NCBI RefSeq assembly: GCF_024666525.1
Contig: NZ_CP088294.1
Span: 1,798,001-1,862,000 of the forward strand
Source: Pseudomonas sp. J452
Lineage (GTDB): Bacteria; Pseudomonadota; Gammaproteobacteria; Pseudomonadales; Pseudomonadaceae
DNA: 64,000 nucleotides
Reading direction: 5' to 3'
The notes under the pieces were generated by a model. That model was not told the DNA's origin. It saw nothing but the letters and a program-made list of their open reading frames with translations, and ran no database searches. Below, one piece after another: positions 32,164 through 40,910 of this stretch; the stretch's first letter is position 1, and each line of letters opens with the position of its first letter. Both the position numbers and the translations under genes were made by a program.

Positions 32164-33080
32164 GCCCGAGCAGCGCCCACTACCAGATCCTCCACGACAC
32201 CCATTACCGCTACTCGGCGCCGGTGTCCCTGGCCCAGCAGCTGGCGCATCTGTGGCCGCGCGAATGCCCCTGGCAGCGTTGCCTGGAGCGCCACCTGACC
32301 ATCACGCCGCAACCGACGCGGCGCCAGGACGACCACGATGTGTTCGGCAATCCGCTGACCCGCCTGGCCTTCGAGCGCCCGCACGGCGAGCTGCGGGTGA
32401 TCGCCTGCCTGCGCGTCGAGGTGCAGAGCCGCGCGGTGCTGGAGCTGGAGGATTCGCCGGCCTGGGAGGCGGCCTGCACGGCGTTCGGCTATTCCGGCCA
32501 GGCCTTGTCGGGCGAGCTGTTGGAGGCCATGCGCTATCGCTTCCAGTCGCCCTATGTGCACCTCAAACAGGCCTTCGCCGCCTTTGCCGCCGACTGCTTC
32601 CCGCCGGGGCGGCCGCTGCTGTTGGCGGTGCGTGCGTTGATGCAGAAGATCTTCGACGAATTCACCTTCGACGACGCCGCCACCCAGGTAGCGACGCCGT
32701 TGCTGCAGGTGCTGGAGGAGCGTCGCGGCGTGTGCCAGGACTTCGCCCACCTGATGCTCGCCTGCCTGCGCTCGCGCGGCCTGGCGGCGCGTTACGTCAG
32801 TGGCTACCTGCTGACCCAGCCGCCCCCCGGTCAGCCCCGGCTGATTGGTGCCGACGCCTCGCATGCCTGGGTCTCGGTGTATTGCCCGCGCCAGGGTTGG
32901 GTGGATTTCGATCCGACCAACAACCTGTTGCCGGCCCTGGAGCACATCACCCTCGGCTGGGGCCGCGACTTCGCCGATGTCTCACCGCTGCGCGGGGTGA
33001 TCCTCGGTGGCGGCAGCCACGATCCGGAAGTGCGGGTGACGGTGACGCCGCTGCACGAGTTGCACAGCGCCACGGGCTAA
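32160..33080 (+). CDS. Transglutaminase family protein (cysteine protease fold)
   Basis: This 306-aa protein has a bacterial transglutaminase N-terminal domain (HDTHYRYSAPV) and a transglutaminase core with complete triad C192 (RRGVCQDFAH), H235 (ASHAWVSVY) and D251 (WVDFDPTNN). No signal peptide is seen, so it acts in the cytoplasm. It is translationally coupled to the ATP-grasp/alpha-E gene by a four-base overlap, which argues that the two act together, for example one making and the other cleaving or transferring an amide bond. Substrate unknown. Confidence 0.9.
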   Translation: MSPSSAHYQILHDTHYRYSAPVSLAQQLAHLWPRECPWQRCLERHLTITPQPTRRQDDHDVFGNPLTRLAFERPHGELRVIACLRVEVQSRAVLELEDSPAWEAACTAFGYSGQALSGELLEAMRYRFQSPYVHLKQAFAAFAADCFPPGRPLLLAVRALMQKIFDEFTFDDAATQVATPLLQVLEERRGVCQDFAHLMLACLRSRGLAARYVSGYLLTQPPPGQPRLIGADASHAWVSVYCPRQGWVDFDPTNNLLPALEHITLGWGRDFADVSPLRGVILGGGSHDPEVRVTVTPLHELHSATG

Positions 33081-33275
33081 GCCGCTGGTTGCGGCTTGTC
33101 TGGCCGCGCTGATGACTCTTGCGTCGTTGGGGCTGTGCGCGCGGCGCACTCTCTGGGGTTTGATGTGGCGCTAAGGACCCTCAATCCATCTATGACCTGC
33201 ATCCGGGCGCGCCTGCTGACGCCTGTCGGAGCTGCTTGCCCAATACCCGCCGCGGGACTATGCCTTACAGGTGGG

Positions 33276-33478
33276 CGCAACCAGTTGACTGGTGAATTCG
33301 CGGGAGTTGTGCGCTACCGGTTGCAGGTGGGTGCAACCGGCTCATGGCGCCGCTCGTCTATTTCATGGTGGGCGTTAAGTGCTGGGTTGCACTCCTGCAG
33401 GTCTTTATTCCAGAGGGCTCTGGTTATTCGGTAGGTGTTGTGACCAATTAGTCTAATGTACGGTTGCACAAGGTTGCA
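33276..33478. promoter_or_regulatory. Cluster of PutA-type operator hexamers upstream of putA
   Basis: The 466-base gap before putA has no gene. It contains GTTGCA at 33320, 33386, 33463 and 33473, its complement TGCAAC at 33332, and a near match CGCAAC at 33276. GTTGCA is the core recognised by the ribbon-helix-helix domain of E. coli PutA, and the downstream PutA has that domain. Autorepression in the absence of proline is therefore inferred. Two of the sites (33463 and 33473) are ten bases apart, on the same face of the helix. Confidence 0.6.
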
Positions 33479-33546
33479 CCTTGGTTTGTTTGGGGGTTAC
33501 TCTTTCGCCACGCGCCAGCAGCGCACTACCCCAGATAGGAAAACCA

Positions 33547-36500
33547 ATGGCCACCACTACCCTTGGCGTAAAACTCGACGACGCCACCCGCGAGCGTCTC
33601 AAGCAAGCTGCCCAATCCCTCGACCGCACCCCGCACTGGCTGATCAAGCAGGCGATCTTCAACTATCTGGAGCAGGTCGAGGGTGGCCTGACCCCGGCCG
33701 AGCATTCCGGCTTGGCCGCCGCTGCCGGTGAAGAGTCGGTCGACGCGCTGAGCGAGCAGGGCCTGCAGGTTTTCCTCGATTTCGCCGAAAGCATCCTGCC
33801 GCAGTCGGTGCTGCGCGCCGCCATCACCTCCGCCTATCGCCGCCCGGAAACCGAGGCGCTGCCGATGCTGCTGGAACAGGCCCGACTGCCGAAAGAGCAG
33901 GCCGCAGCCACCCAGAAGATGGCCCTCGGCATCGCCGAGAAGCTGCGCAACCAGAAGACCGCCAGCGGCCGCCAGGGCCTGGTGCAGGGTCTGCTGCAGG
34001 AGTTCTCGTTGTCGTCCCAGGAAGGTGTGGCGCTGATGTGCCTGGCCGAGGCGCTGCTGCGCATCCCGGACAAGGCCACCCGCGATGCCCTGATCCGCGA
34101 CAAGATCGCCAATGGCAACTGGAGCCAGCACCTCGGTCAGAGCGCCTCGATGTTCGTCAACGCGGCGAGCTGGGGTCTGCTGATCACCGGCAAGCTGGTC
34201 GCCACCCATAACGAGGCCGGCCTGTCGTCCTCGCTCAATCGCCTGATCGGCAAGAGCGGCGAGCCGGTGATCCGCAAGGGCGTGGACATGGCCATGCGCC
34301 TGATGGGCGAGCAGTTCGTCACCGGCGAAACCATCGGCGAGGCCCTGGCCAACGCCACCAGCATGGAAAGCAAAGGCTTCCGCTACTCCTACGACATGCT
34401 CGGCGAAGCCGCGCTGACCGAGGCGGACGCCAAGCGCTACCTGGCTTCCTACGAGCAGGCCATCCACGCCATCGGCAAGGCCTCCCACGGCCGTGGCATC
34501 TACGAAGGCCCGGGCATCTCGATCAAGCTCTCGGCGCTGCACCCGCGCTACAGCCGCGCGCAGTACGAGCGGGTGATGGACGAGCTGTACCCGATCCTGC
34601 TCGGTCTGACCAAGCTGGCCAAGCAGTACGACATCGGCCTGAACATCGACGCCGAGGAAGCCGACCGCCTGGAAATCTCCCTCGATCTGCTCGAGCGCCT
34701 GTGCTTCGCCCCGGAACTGGCCGGCTGGAACGGCATCGGCTTCGTCATCCAGGCTTACCAGAAGCGCTGCCCGTATGTGATCGACTACGTCATCGACCTG
34801 GCCAAGCGCAGCCGCCACCGCCTGATGATCCGCCTGGTGAAAGGCGCCTACTGGGACAGCGAAATCAAGCTGGCCCAGGTCAACGGCCTGGAAGGCTACC
34901 CGGTGTACACCCGCAAGCCGTACACCGACATTTCTTACATCGCCTGCGCGCGCAAGCTGCTGGCCGTGCCGGAAGCCATCTACCCGCAGTTCGCCACCCA
35001 CAACGCCCACTCGTTGTCGGCCATCTACCAGCTCGCCGGGCAGAACTACTACCCGGGCCAGTACGAGTTCCAGTGCCTGCACGGCATGGGCGAGCCGCTG
35101 TACGAGCAGGTGGTGGGCAAGGTCGCCGACGGCAAGTTCAACCGTCCGTGTCGCATCTACGCCCCGGTCGGCAGCCATGAAACGCTGCTGGCCTACCTGG
35201 TCCGGCGCCTGCTGGAAAACGGCGCCAACACCTCGTTCGTCAACCGCATTGCCGACCACAGCATCTCGCTGAATGACCTGGTCCTCGACCCGGTGCTGCA
35301 GGTCGAGCAGATGGCCGCCCAGGAAGGCGCCGTCGGCCTGCCGCACCCACGCATTCCGCTGCCGCGTGACCTGTATGGGGCCGCCCGCGCCAACTCCAGC
35401 GGCATCGACCTGGCCAACGAGCACCGCCTGGGTTCGCTGTCCTCGGCGCTGCTGTCCTCTACCAATACCCTCTATGTGGCCCAGCCGATGCTGGGTGGCG
35501 ATGCGCCCAACCCCGGCCCGGCCGAGCCGGTGCGCAACCCGGCCGATCACCGCGACCTGGTCGGCCATGTGCATGAAGCCAGCGAAGCCGATGTGAAGAG
35601 CGCGATCCTCTGCGCCCAGGCCAGCGGGCAGATCTGGCAGTCGACCCTGCCGGCCGAGCGTGCAGCCGTGCTGGACCGCGCCGCCGACCAGATGGAGGCG
35701 GAGATCCAGCAGCTGATGGGCCTGCTGGCACGCGAGTCGGGCAAGACTTTCGCCAACGCCATCGCCGAAGTGCGTGAGGCGGTGGACTTCCTGCGCTACT
35801 ACGCGGCGCAGGCGCGTGAGCATTTCAGCAACGACAGCTACCGCCCGCTGGGTCCGGTGGTGTGCATCAGCCCGTGGAACTTCCCGCTGGCGATCTTCAG
35901 CGGCCAGGTAGCCGCGGCCCTCGCCGCCGGCAACACCGTGCTGGCCAAGCCGGCCGAGCAGACCCCGCTGATCGCCGCCCAGGCCGTGCGCATCCTTCTC
36001 GAAGCCGGCGTGCCGGCCGGTGCCGTGCAACTGCTGCCGGGCCGTGGCGAGACCGTCGGTGCGCGCCTGGTGGGTGACGAGCGCGTACGTGGGGTGATGT
36101 TCACCGGTTCCACCGAAGTGGCCGGCATCCTCCAGCGCAACATCGCCGGTCGCCTCGATGCCCAGGGCCGCACCATCCCGCTGATCGCCGAAACCGGCGG
36201 CCTCAACGCGATGATCGTCGACTCCTCAGCCCTGGCCGAGCAGGTGGTGGTCGACGTGGTCAACTCCGCCTTCGACAGCGCCGGCCAGCGCTGCTCAGCC
36301 CTGCGCGTGCTGTGCGTGCAGGAAGATGTGGCCGACCGCGTGATCGAGATGCTCAAGGGCGCCATGGCCGAGTACCGCATGGGTTCGCCGGAGCGCCTGC
36401 ACACCGACATCGGCCCGGTGATCGACGCCGAAGCCAAGGGCAATATCGAGCAGCACATCGAGAAGATGCGCGAGAAAGGCCGCAAGGTATTCCAGAGCGC

Positions 36501-37485
36501 CCGCGCCAGCGGCGACGAGATCAAGCGCGGCACCTTCGTCATGCCGACCCTGATCGAGCTGGACAGCTTCGCCGAGATGCAGCGCGAGATCTTCGGCCCG
36601 GTGCTGCACCTGGTGCGCTACCAGCGCAGCGATCTGGGCAACCTGCTGCAGCAGATCAACGACAGCGGCTACGGCCTGACCCTCGGCGTGCACACGCGCA
36701 TCGACGAGACCATCGCCCAGGTGGTGGACAACGCTCACGTCGGCAACCTGTATGTGAACCGCAACATCGTTGGTGCCGTGGTCGGCGTGCAGCCGTTCGG
36801 TGGTGAAGGCCTGTCCGGCACCGGCCCGAAAGCCGGTGGCCCGCTGTACCTCTATCGGCTGCTCTCGACCCGTCCGCAGGAGGCGGTGGCCACGCAGCTC
36901 AAGGGTGACAACGTGCAGCCGCTGCCACGCCCGGCCGAGCAGGAAAAAGCCCTGCACGCGCTGAGCGACTGGGCCGGCAAGCACGACCAGGCCCTGGCCG
37001 CGCTGTGCGCGCGCTACGCCGAGCTGGCGCAGAGCTACACCTGCCACGTGCTCAATGGCCCGACCGGCGAGCGCAACACCTACAGCCTGCTGCCGCGTGA
37101 ACGCGTGCTGGGCCTGGCCGAAGAGCGCGGCGACCTGCTCGCGCAACTGGCCGCAACCCTGGCCGTGGGCAGCCGCGCGCTGTGGCTGGAAAGCCAGCGC
37201 GAGCTGTTCGCCAGCCTGCCGAAAGAGGTGCAGAAACGCATCGACCTGGTAGCCGACTGGACCAGCGTGGACGCCGAGTTCGACGCCATCCTCCATCACG
37301 GTGATTCCGACCAGCTGCGTGAAGTCAGCCAGCAGGCTGCCCAGCGCAAGGGCGCGATCATCGGCGTGCACGGCCTGAACAAGGGTGAGAGCGATATCCC
37401 GCTGGAGCGCTTGCTGATCGAGCACGCGCTGAGCGTGAACACCGCGGCGGCCGGCGGTAATGCCAGCCTGATGACCATCGGCTGA
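33547..37485 (+). CDS. putA: Trifunctional proline dehydrogenase / P5C dehydrogenase / repressor PutA
   Basis: PutA oxidises proline to glutamate in two steps and represses its own gene. Residues 1-50 are a ribbon-helix-helix DNA-binding domain (TTLGVKLDDATRERLKQAAQ). The FAD-dependent proline dehydrogenase barrel follows (about 250-570, with GAYWDSEIK and PYVIDYVIDLAKR). The NAD-dependent P5C dehydrogenase has catalytic C916 in GQRCSAL, and a C-terminal lid domain ends the protein (1312 aa). The ATG at 33547 follows AGGA and gives the exact RHH start. No putP transporter is adjacent. Operator-like hexamers upstream support autoregulation. Confidence 0.96.
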   Translation: MATTTLGVKLDDATRERLKQAAQSLDRTPHWLIKQAIFNYLEQVEGGLTPAEHSGLAAAAGEESVDALSEQGLQVFLDFAESILPQSVLRAAITSAYRRPETEALPMLLEQARLPKEQAAATQKMALGIAEKLRNQKTASGRQGLVQGLLQEFSLSSQEGVALMCLAEALLRIPDKATRDALIRDKIANGNWSQHLGQSASMFVNAASWGLLITGKLVATHNEAGLSSSLNRLIGKSGEPVIRKGVDMAMRLMGEQFVTGETIGEALANATSMESKGFRYSYDMLGEAALTEADAKRYLASYEQAIHAIGKASHGRGIYEGPGISIKLSALHPRYSRAQYERVMDELYPILLGLTKLAKQYDIGLNIDAEEADRLEISLDLLERLCFAPELAGWNGIGFVIQAYQKRCPYVIDYVIDLAKRSRHRLMIRLVKGAYWDSEIKLAQVNGLEGYPVYTRKPYTDISYIACARKLLAVPEAIYPQFATHNAHSLSAIYQLAGQNYYPGQYEFQCLHGMGEPLYEQVVGKVADGKFNRPCRIYAPVGSHETLLAYLVRRLLENGANTSFVNRIADHSISLNDLVLDPVLQVEQMAAQEGAVGLPHPRIPLPRDLYGAARANSSGIDLANEHRLGSLSSALLSSTNTLYVAQPMLGGDAPNPGPAEPVRNPADHRDLVGHVHEASEADVKSAILCAQASGQIWQSTLPAERAAVLDRAADQMEAEIQQLMGLLARESGKTFANAIAEVREAVDFLRYYAAQAREHFSNDSYRPLGPVVCISPWNFPLAIFSGQVAAALAAGNTVLAKPAEQTPLIAAQAVRILLEAGVPAGAVQLLPGRGETVGARLVGDERVRGVMFTGSTEVAGILQRNIAGRLDAQGRTIPLIAETGGLNAMIVDSSALAEQVVVDVVNSAFDSAGQRCSALRVLCVQEDVADRVIEMLKGAMAEYRMGSPERLHTDIGPVIDAEAKGNIEQHIEKMREKGRKVFQSARASGDEIKRGTFVMPTLIELDSFAEMQREIFGPVLHLVRYQRSDLGNLLQQINDSGYGLTLGVHTRIDETIAQVVDNAHVGNLYVNRNIVGAVVGVQPFGGEGLSGTGPKAGGPLYLYRLLSTRPQEAVATQLKGDNVQPLPRPAEQEKALHALSDWAGKHDQALAALCARYAELAQSYTCHVLNGPTGERNTYSLLPRERVLGLAEERGDLLAQLAATLAVGSRALWLESQRELFASLPKEVQKRIDLVADWTSVDAEFDAILHHGDSDQLREVSQQAAQRKGAIIGVHGLNKGESDIPLERLLIEHALSVNTAAAGGNASLMTIG

Positions 37486-37849
37486 GTGGCGCGGCGGTGG
37501 TGAAGGTGGCTAATGCTTTGCTTAGCCACCGCCATGCAATCAGCCTGATAGAGCCACGGAAAGCTGGCTGAAAGCTTGCCGAGGCATGCTGTAAAGGATT
37601 TCCCGCTGCGGACAGGGTTCTGCCCGTTGCGTTGCTACAAGCGGCTTACCGCCGTTGCCAGGCGCTGTAAAAGGCACCTGGCCGGATGTGCGACCCGCCC
37701 GGCTGGTCGCCCGCCACACTTGATGCACCTACCCAGGGGGCTTACCCGCCCGGCGTCGAGTGATCTCCCTTCTGGCGGCTTGCCGCCACCCGCGCCGACC
37801 TAGCCGGTTGGCGCACCAACGGGGTTATCCATCCCGTTACCTTTTGCGT

Positions 37850-37884
37850 AAAACGGCCTGCCCAGATGCAGGCCGTTTTCGTTT
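37850..37884 (+). terminator. Strong Rho-independent terminator without an evident gene
   Basis: A perfect 12-bp stem AAAACGGCCTGC / GCAGGCCGTTTT (37850-37861 with 37868-37879) has a six-base loop and is followed by CGTTTG. It is about 365 bases after putA. Confidence 0.75.
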
Positions 37885-37941
37885 GCCTGTGGCCAGGGCG
37901 ATAAGCTGCGGGCCGGGCTGGAGGACATCCGACCAGCCCGC

Positions 37942-37963
37942 TCCCGGATTGCATCCGGGCTAC
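37942..37963. repeat. GTAGCCCGGAT-type palindromic repeat, single unit
   Basis: TCCCGGATTGCATCCGGG followed by CTAC is one arm of the short palindrome found throughout the right half of the window (38911, 40807, 52657, 53809, 63133). Here it stands alone, 18 bases before the next gene. Confidence 0.75.
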
Positions 37964-37981
37964 GGATTGCCTGCGCCGACT

Positions 37982-38791
37982 ATGCTGAATGCATCTCTCT
38001 TGCGCCGCGAGGCATTTGCCGTGACTGCAACCCGCTTGCGCGGCTGGTTCTGTGCGTTGCTGTGCGGCGGCCTGTGCCAGGCCGCGCAGGCCCAGCCGCT
38101 GCACCTGTACACCGAGGAATACCCACCGATCAACTTTAGCCAGAATGGCCAGGCCACCGGCTTGGCCACCGAGGTGGTGCGCGAGATCATGCGCCGCGCC
38201 GGACAGAGCGCGCCGATCAGCGTGGTGCCCTGGGCGCGCGGCTATCAACAGGCGTTGGTGCGAGCCAATACCGGGCTGTTCGTGACCATGCGCACCCCGG
38301 AGCGCGAGGCGCTGTTCAAATGGGTGGGGCCGCTGACCCGCAATGTGATCAGTTTCTACGCCTTGGCCAGTTCCCATCTGAGCCTGACCGAGCTGGAGCA
38401 GGCCCGCCATTTCGACGAGATAGCCGTAGCGCGCGGTTGGTCTAGCCACCAGCGCCTGCTGGACCAGGGTTTCACCAACCTGGTCCCGGTCACCGGGCCG
38501 GCGCAGATGGTCAGTATGCTCAAGCGCGGGCGGGTCAAGCTGATGGTGCTGGACAACCTCAGCCTCACCACCTTGCTGAGCCAGGGCGAAATCCAGGCCG
38601 ATGAGGTGCAGCAGCTGTTGACCCTGACGCACAGCGACAGCTATGTCGCCTTCTCCCAAGGCACCGACGACGCGCTGATCTTGCACTGGCAGCATGAGCT
38701 GGATGGGATGAAGGCCGATGGCAGCTTTGCCGCCATCTATCAGAAATGGCTGCCCGGTGAGCCCCAGCCCAGCATGGCGCCACAGCCCTGA
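37982..38791 (+). CDS. Periplasmic solute-binding protein, family 3
   Basis: This 269-aa protein has an N-terminal signal peptide with predicted cleavage after AQA (residue 37). It then shows an amino-acid-type SBP_bac_3 fold (LYTEEYPPINFSQNGQATGL, then VVREIMRRAG, VPWARGYQQAL and a TPEREALFKWVGP segment). Proteins of this length with this start often stand alone in Pseudomonas and are not tied to an ABC transporter; none is encoded beside it. Substrate unknown. The start follows the family-like signal sequence; no strong ribosome-binding site is seen, so the exact start is less sure. Confidence 0.8.
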   Translation: MLNASLLRREAFAVTATRLRGWFCALLCGGLCQAAQAQPLHLYTEEYPPINFSQNGQATGLATEVVREIMRRAGQSAPISVVPWARGYQQALVRANTGLFVTMRTPEREALFKWVGPLTRNVISFYALASSHLSLTELEQARHFDEIAVARGWSSHQRLLDQGFTNLVPVTGPAQMVSMLKRGRVKLMVLDNLSLTTLLSQGEIQADEVQQLLTLTHSDSYVAFSQGTDDALILHWQHELDGMKADGSFAAIYQKWLPGEPQPSMAPQP

Positions 38792-38876
38792 CCAGGGCGC
38801 TATCTTGGCTGGCCACGCGCGATTTCGATTCCAGCGAGCTTGCCAGCAGATGGCAACTGCTGTGCGCGGCCGGGGC

Positions 38877-39053
38877 GTAGCGAAATCCGGGACGGCAGCT
38901 GCTGCTCATCCCCCGGATTGCATCCGGGCTACGCGAGTTGTCTTGGAACCTTTTGCGGGTCTTTTTTGCATCGCCATAACGGCGTCTAGGGAAGGTGCGG
39001 TGTGCTTTTGCCCCCTCTCCCACTCTTTATTTATAAGGAATGGGAGAGGGGGG
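38877..39053. repeat. Two repeat types in the gap before betA
   Basis: A degenerate inverted pair of the GTAGCCCGGAT family (about 38877-38932, right arm CCCCGGATTGCATCCGGG) is followed by a CCCTCTCCC/GGGAGAGGG hairpin at 39011-39053. The latter is 20 bases from the betA stop and may act as a terminator for betA. Confidence 0.65.
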
Positions 39054-39072
39054 CGAGGTCGTAAACCGGCTC

Positions 39073-40755
39073 TTAGCGTTGCGCGGTGCCGCGTACTGGC
39101 GCGGCGCCGGCCACATAGTAAGGCGCGTTGCTGCGTGGCAGCGGGGCGCGACCACGGATGCGGTCGACGATCTTCTCGGCGAGCATGATGGTGGTGGCGT
39201 TGAGGTTGCCGGTGATGATCTCCGGCATGATCGACGCGTCGATCACCCGCAGCCCCTCCAGGCCATGCACGCGGCCCTGGCCGTCGACCACCGCCATCTC
39301 GTCGTTGCCCATCTTGCACGAGCAGGACGGGTGGAAGGCGGTCTCGGCATGGCTGCGGATGAACTCGTCCAGCTCGGCGTCGCTCTGCATCTGCGCGCCC
39401 GGGCTCAGCTCGCGGCCACGGAAGGCGTCCAGCGCCGGCTGCGCCATGATCTCGCGGGTGATGCGGATGCCGTCGCGGAATTCCTGCCAGTCCTGCGGGC
39501 TGCTCATGTAGTTGAATAGGATGCTCGGGTGCTGGCGCGGGTCCTTGGATTTGACGTGGATACGGCCGCGGCTCGGCGAGCGCATGGAGCCCATGTGCGC
39601 CTGGAAGCCGTGTTCTTTTACCGCGTTGCTGCCGTTGTAGTTAATCGCCACCGGCAGGAAGTGGTACTGGATATTCGGCCATGCGAATTCCTCCCGCGTA
39701 CGGATGAAGCCGCCGGCCTCGAACTGGTTGCTGGCGCCCAGGCCGCTGCCGAGGAACATCCACTCGGCGCCGATCGCCGGCTGGTTCCACCACTGCAGGG
39801 CCGGGTACAGCGACACCGGTTCCTTGCAGGCGTACTGCAGGTACAGCTCGAGGTGGTCCTGCAGGTTGGCGCCGACGCCGGGCAGGTCATGCACCACCGG
39901 GATGTCGAGGTCGCGCAGCAGGGCGGCTGGGCCGACGCCCGAGCGCTGCAGGATCTGCGGCGAGGCGATGGCGCCGCTGCTCAGCAGCACTTCGCGGCGG
40001 GCGTGCACGGTCACCGGGCTGTCGTTGTCGCCATGCAGGTAGGCGACGCCACTGGCGCGCTTGCCGTCGAACAGGATGCGGTCGGTGAGGGCATGGGTGA
40101 CGATGGTCAGGTTGGGCCGGCCGCGGGCCTGGTCCAGGTAGCCGCGCGCAGTGCTGGAGCGGCGACCCTGGGGGGTCACGGTACGGTCCATCGGGCCGAA
40201 GCCTTCCTGCTGGAAGCCGTTGAGGTCGTCGGTGCGCGGGTAGCCGGCCTGCACGCCGGCCTCGACCATGGCGTGGAACAGCGGGTTGTTGCCGGCCTTG
40301 GGCGTGGTCACCGACACCGGGCCGTCGCCGCCGTGGTAATCGTTGGCGCCAATGTCGCGGGTCTCCGCCTTGCGGAAATACGGCAGGCAGTCCAGATAGC
40401 TCCAGTCTTCCAGGCCGGGCGCCTTGGCCCAGTTGTCGAAGTCCAGGGCGTTGCCGCGGATGTAGCACATGCCATTGATCAAGGATGAGCCGCCCAGGCC
40501 CTTGCCGCGGCCGCACTCCATGCGCCGGTTGTTCATGTACGGCTCGGGGTCGGTCTCGTAGGCCCAGTTGTAGCGGCGGCCTTGCAGCGGGTAGGCGAGG
40601 GCGGCGGGCATCTGGGTGCGGAAGTCCAGGCGGTAGTCCGGGCCGCCGGCTTCCAGCAGCAGCACGTTGACGTTGGCGTCTTCGCTCAGGCGGGTGGCCA
40701 GCACGTTACCGGCCGAGCCGGCGCCGATGATGATGTAGTCGAATTCTTGGGACAT
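39073..40755 (-). CDS. betA: Choline dehydrogenase
   Basis: BetA is a membrane-associated GMC-family flavoprotein that oxidises choline to betaine aldehyde. The N-terminal FAD loop is [19 protein letters not shown] signatures are present ([20 protein letters not shown] and [17 protein letters not shown]). The C-terminal catalytic His lies in [14 protein letters not shown] and the paired Asn in [11 protein letters not shown]. At 560 aa it is of normal length. It is 155 bases downstream of betB in the same direction, with a repeat pair between them. BetI control is expected. Confidence 0.97.
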   Translation of the reverse strand: MSQEFDYIIIGAGSAGNVLATRLSEDANVNVLLLEAGGPDYRLDFRTQMPAALAYPLQGRRYNWAYETDPEPYMNNRRMECGRGKGLGGSSLINGMCYIRGNALDFDNWAKAPGLEDWSYLDCLPYFRKAETRDIGANDYHGGDGPVSVTTPKAGNNPLFHAMVEAGVQAGYPRTDDLNGFQQEGFGPMDRTVTPQGRRSSTARGYLDQARGRPNLTIVTHALTDRILFDGKRASGVAYLHGDNDSPVTVHARREVLLSSGAIASPQILQRSGVGPAALLRDLDIPVVHDLPGVGANLQDHLELYLQYACKEPVSLYPALQWWNQPAIGAEWMFLGSGLGASNQFEAGGFIRTREEFAWPNIQYHFLPVAINYNGSNAVKEHGFQAHMGSMRSPSRGRIHVKSKDPRQHPSILFNYMSSPQDWQEFRDGIRITREIMAQPALDAFRGRELSPGAQMQSDAELDEFIRSHAETAFHPSCSCKMGNDEMAVVDGQGRVHGLEGLRVIDASIMPEIITGNLNATTIMLAEKIVDRIRGRAPLPRSNAPYYVAGAAPVRGTAQR

Positions 40756-40806
40756 GTGGCTTACCTGCTAAATGACCCGGACGGCTCCGGGGCGCGGTAT
40801 CTCTCT

Positions 40807-40867
40807 TCCCCGGATTGCATCCGGGCTACAGGGGCGGTCTGGTCGGTAGCCCGGATGAAATCCGGGG
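40807..40867. repeat. Inverted pair of GTAGCCCGGAT repeats between betB and betA
   Basis: TCCCCGGATTGCATCCGGG-CTAC (40807-40829) and GTAG-CCCGGATGAAATCCGGGG (40846-40867) face each other. Within an operon such hairpins may protect the upstream betB mRNA or reduce betA expression. Confidence 0.75.
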
Positions 40868-40910
40868 AACGCTGCGCGTGCCCCGCGGAAGTCGTCCGGG
40901 TCCGTATCAG

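Larger units (their letters stand above)
37486..37981 (+). other. Long non-coding gap after putA with two hairpins; candidate small RNA
   Basis: No convincing protein is encoded in these 496 bases. GGTGGCTAA / TTAGCCACC (37505-37530) forms a hairpin just after putA. From about 37540 to 37850 the DNA is GC-rich with small hairpins (for example GGCGGC/GCCGCC near 37775). The stretch ends in a strong terminator at 37850-37884, which lacks an obvious gene to serve. A GTAGCCCGGAT-type repeat lies at 37942-37963. Confidence 0.45.
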
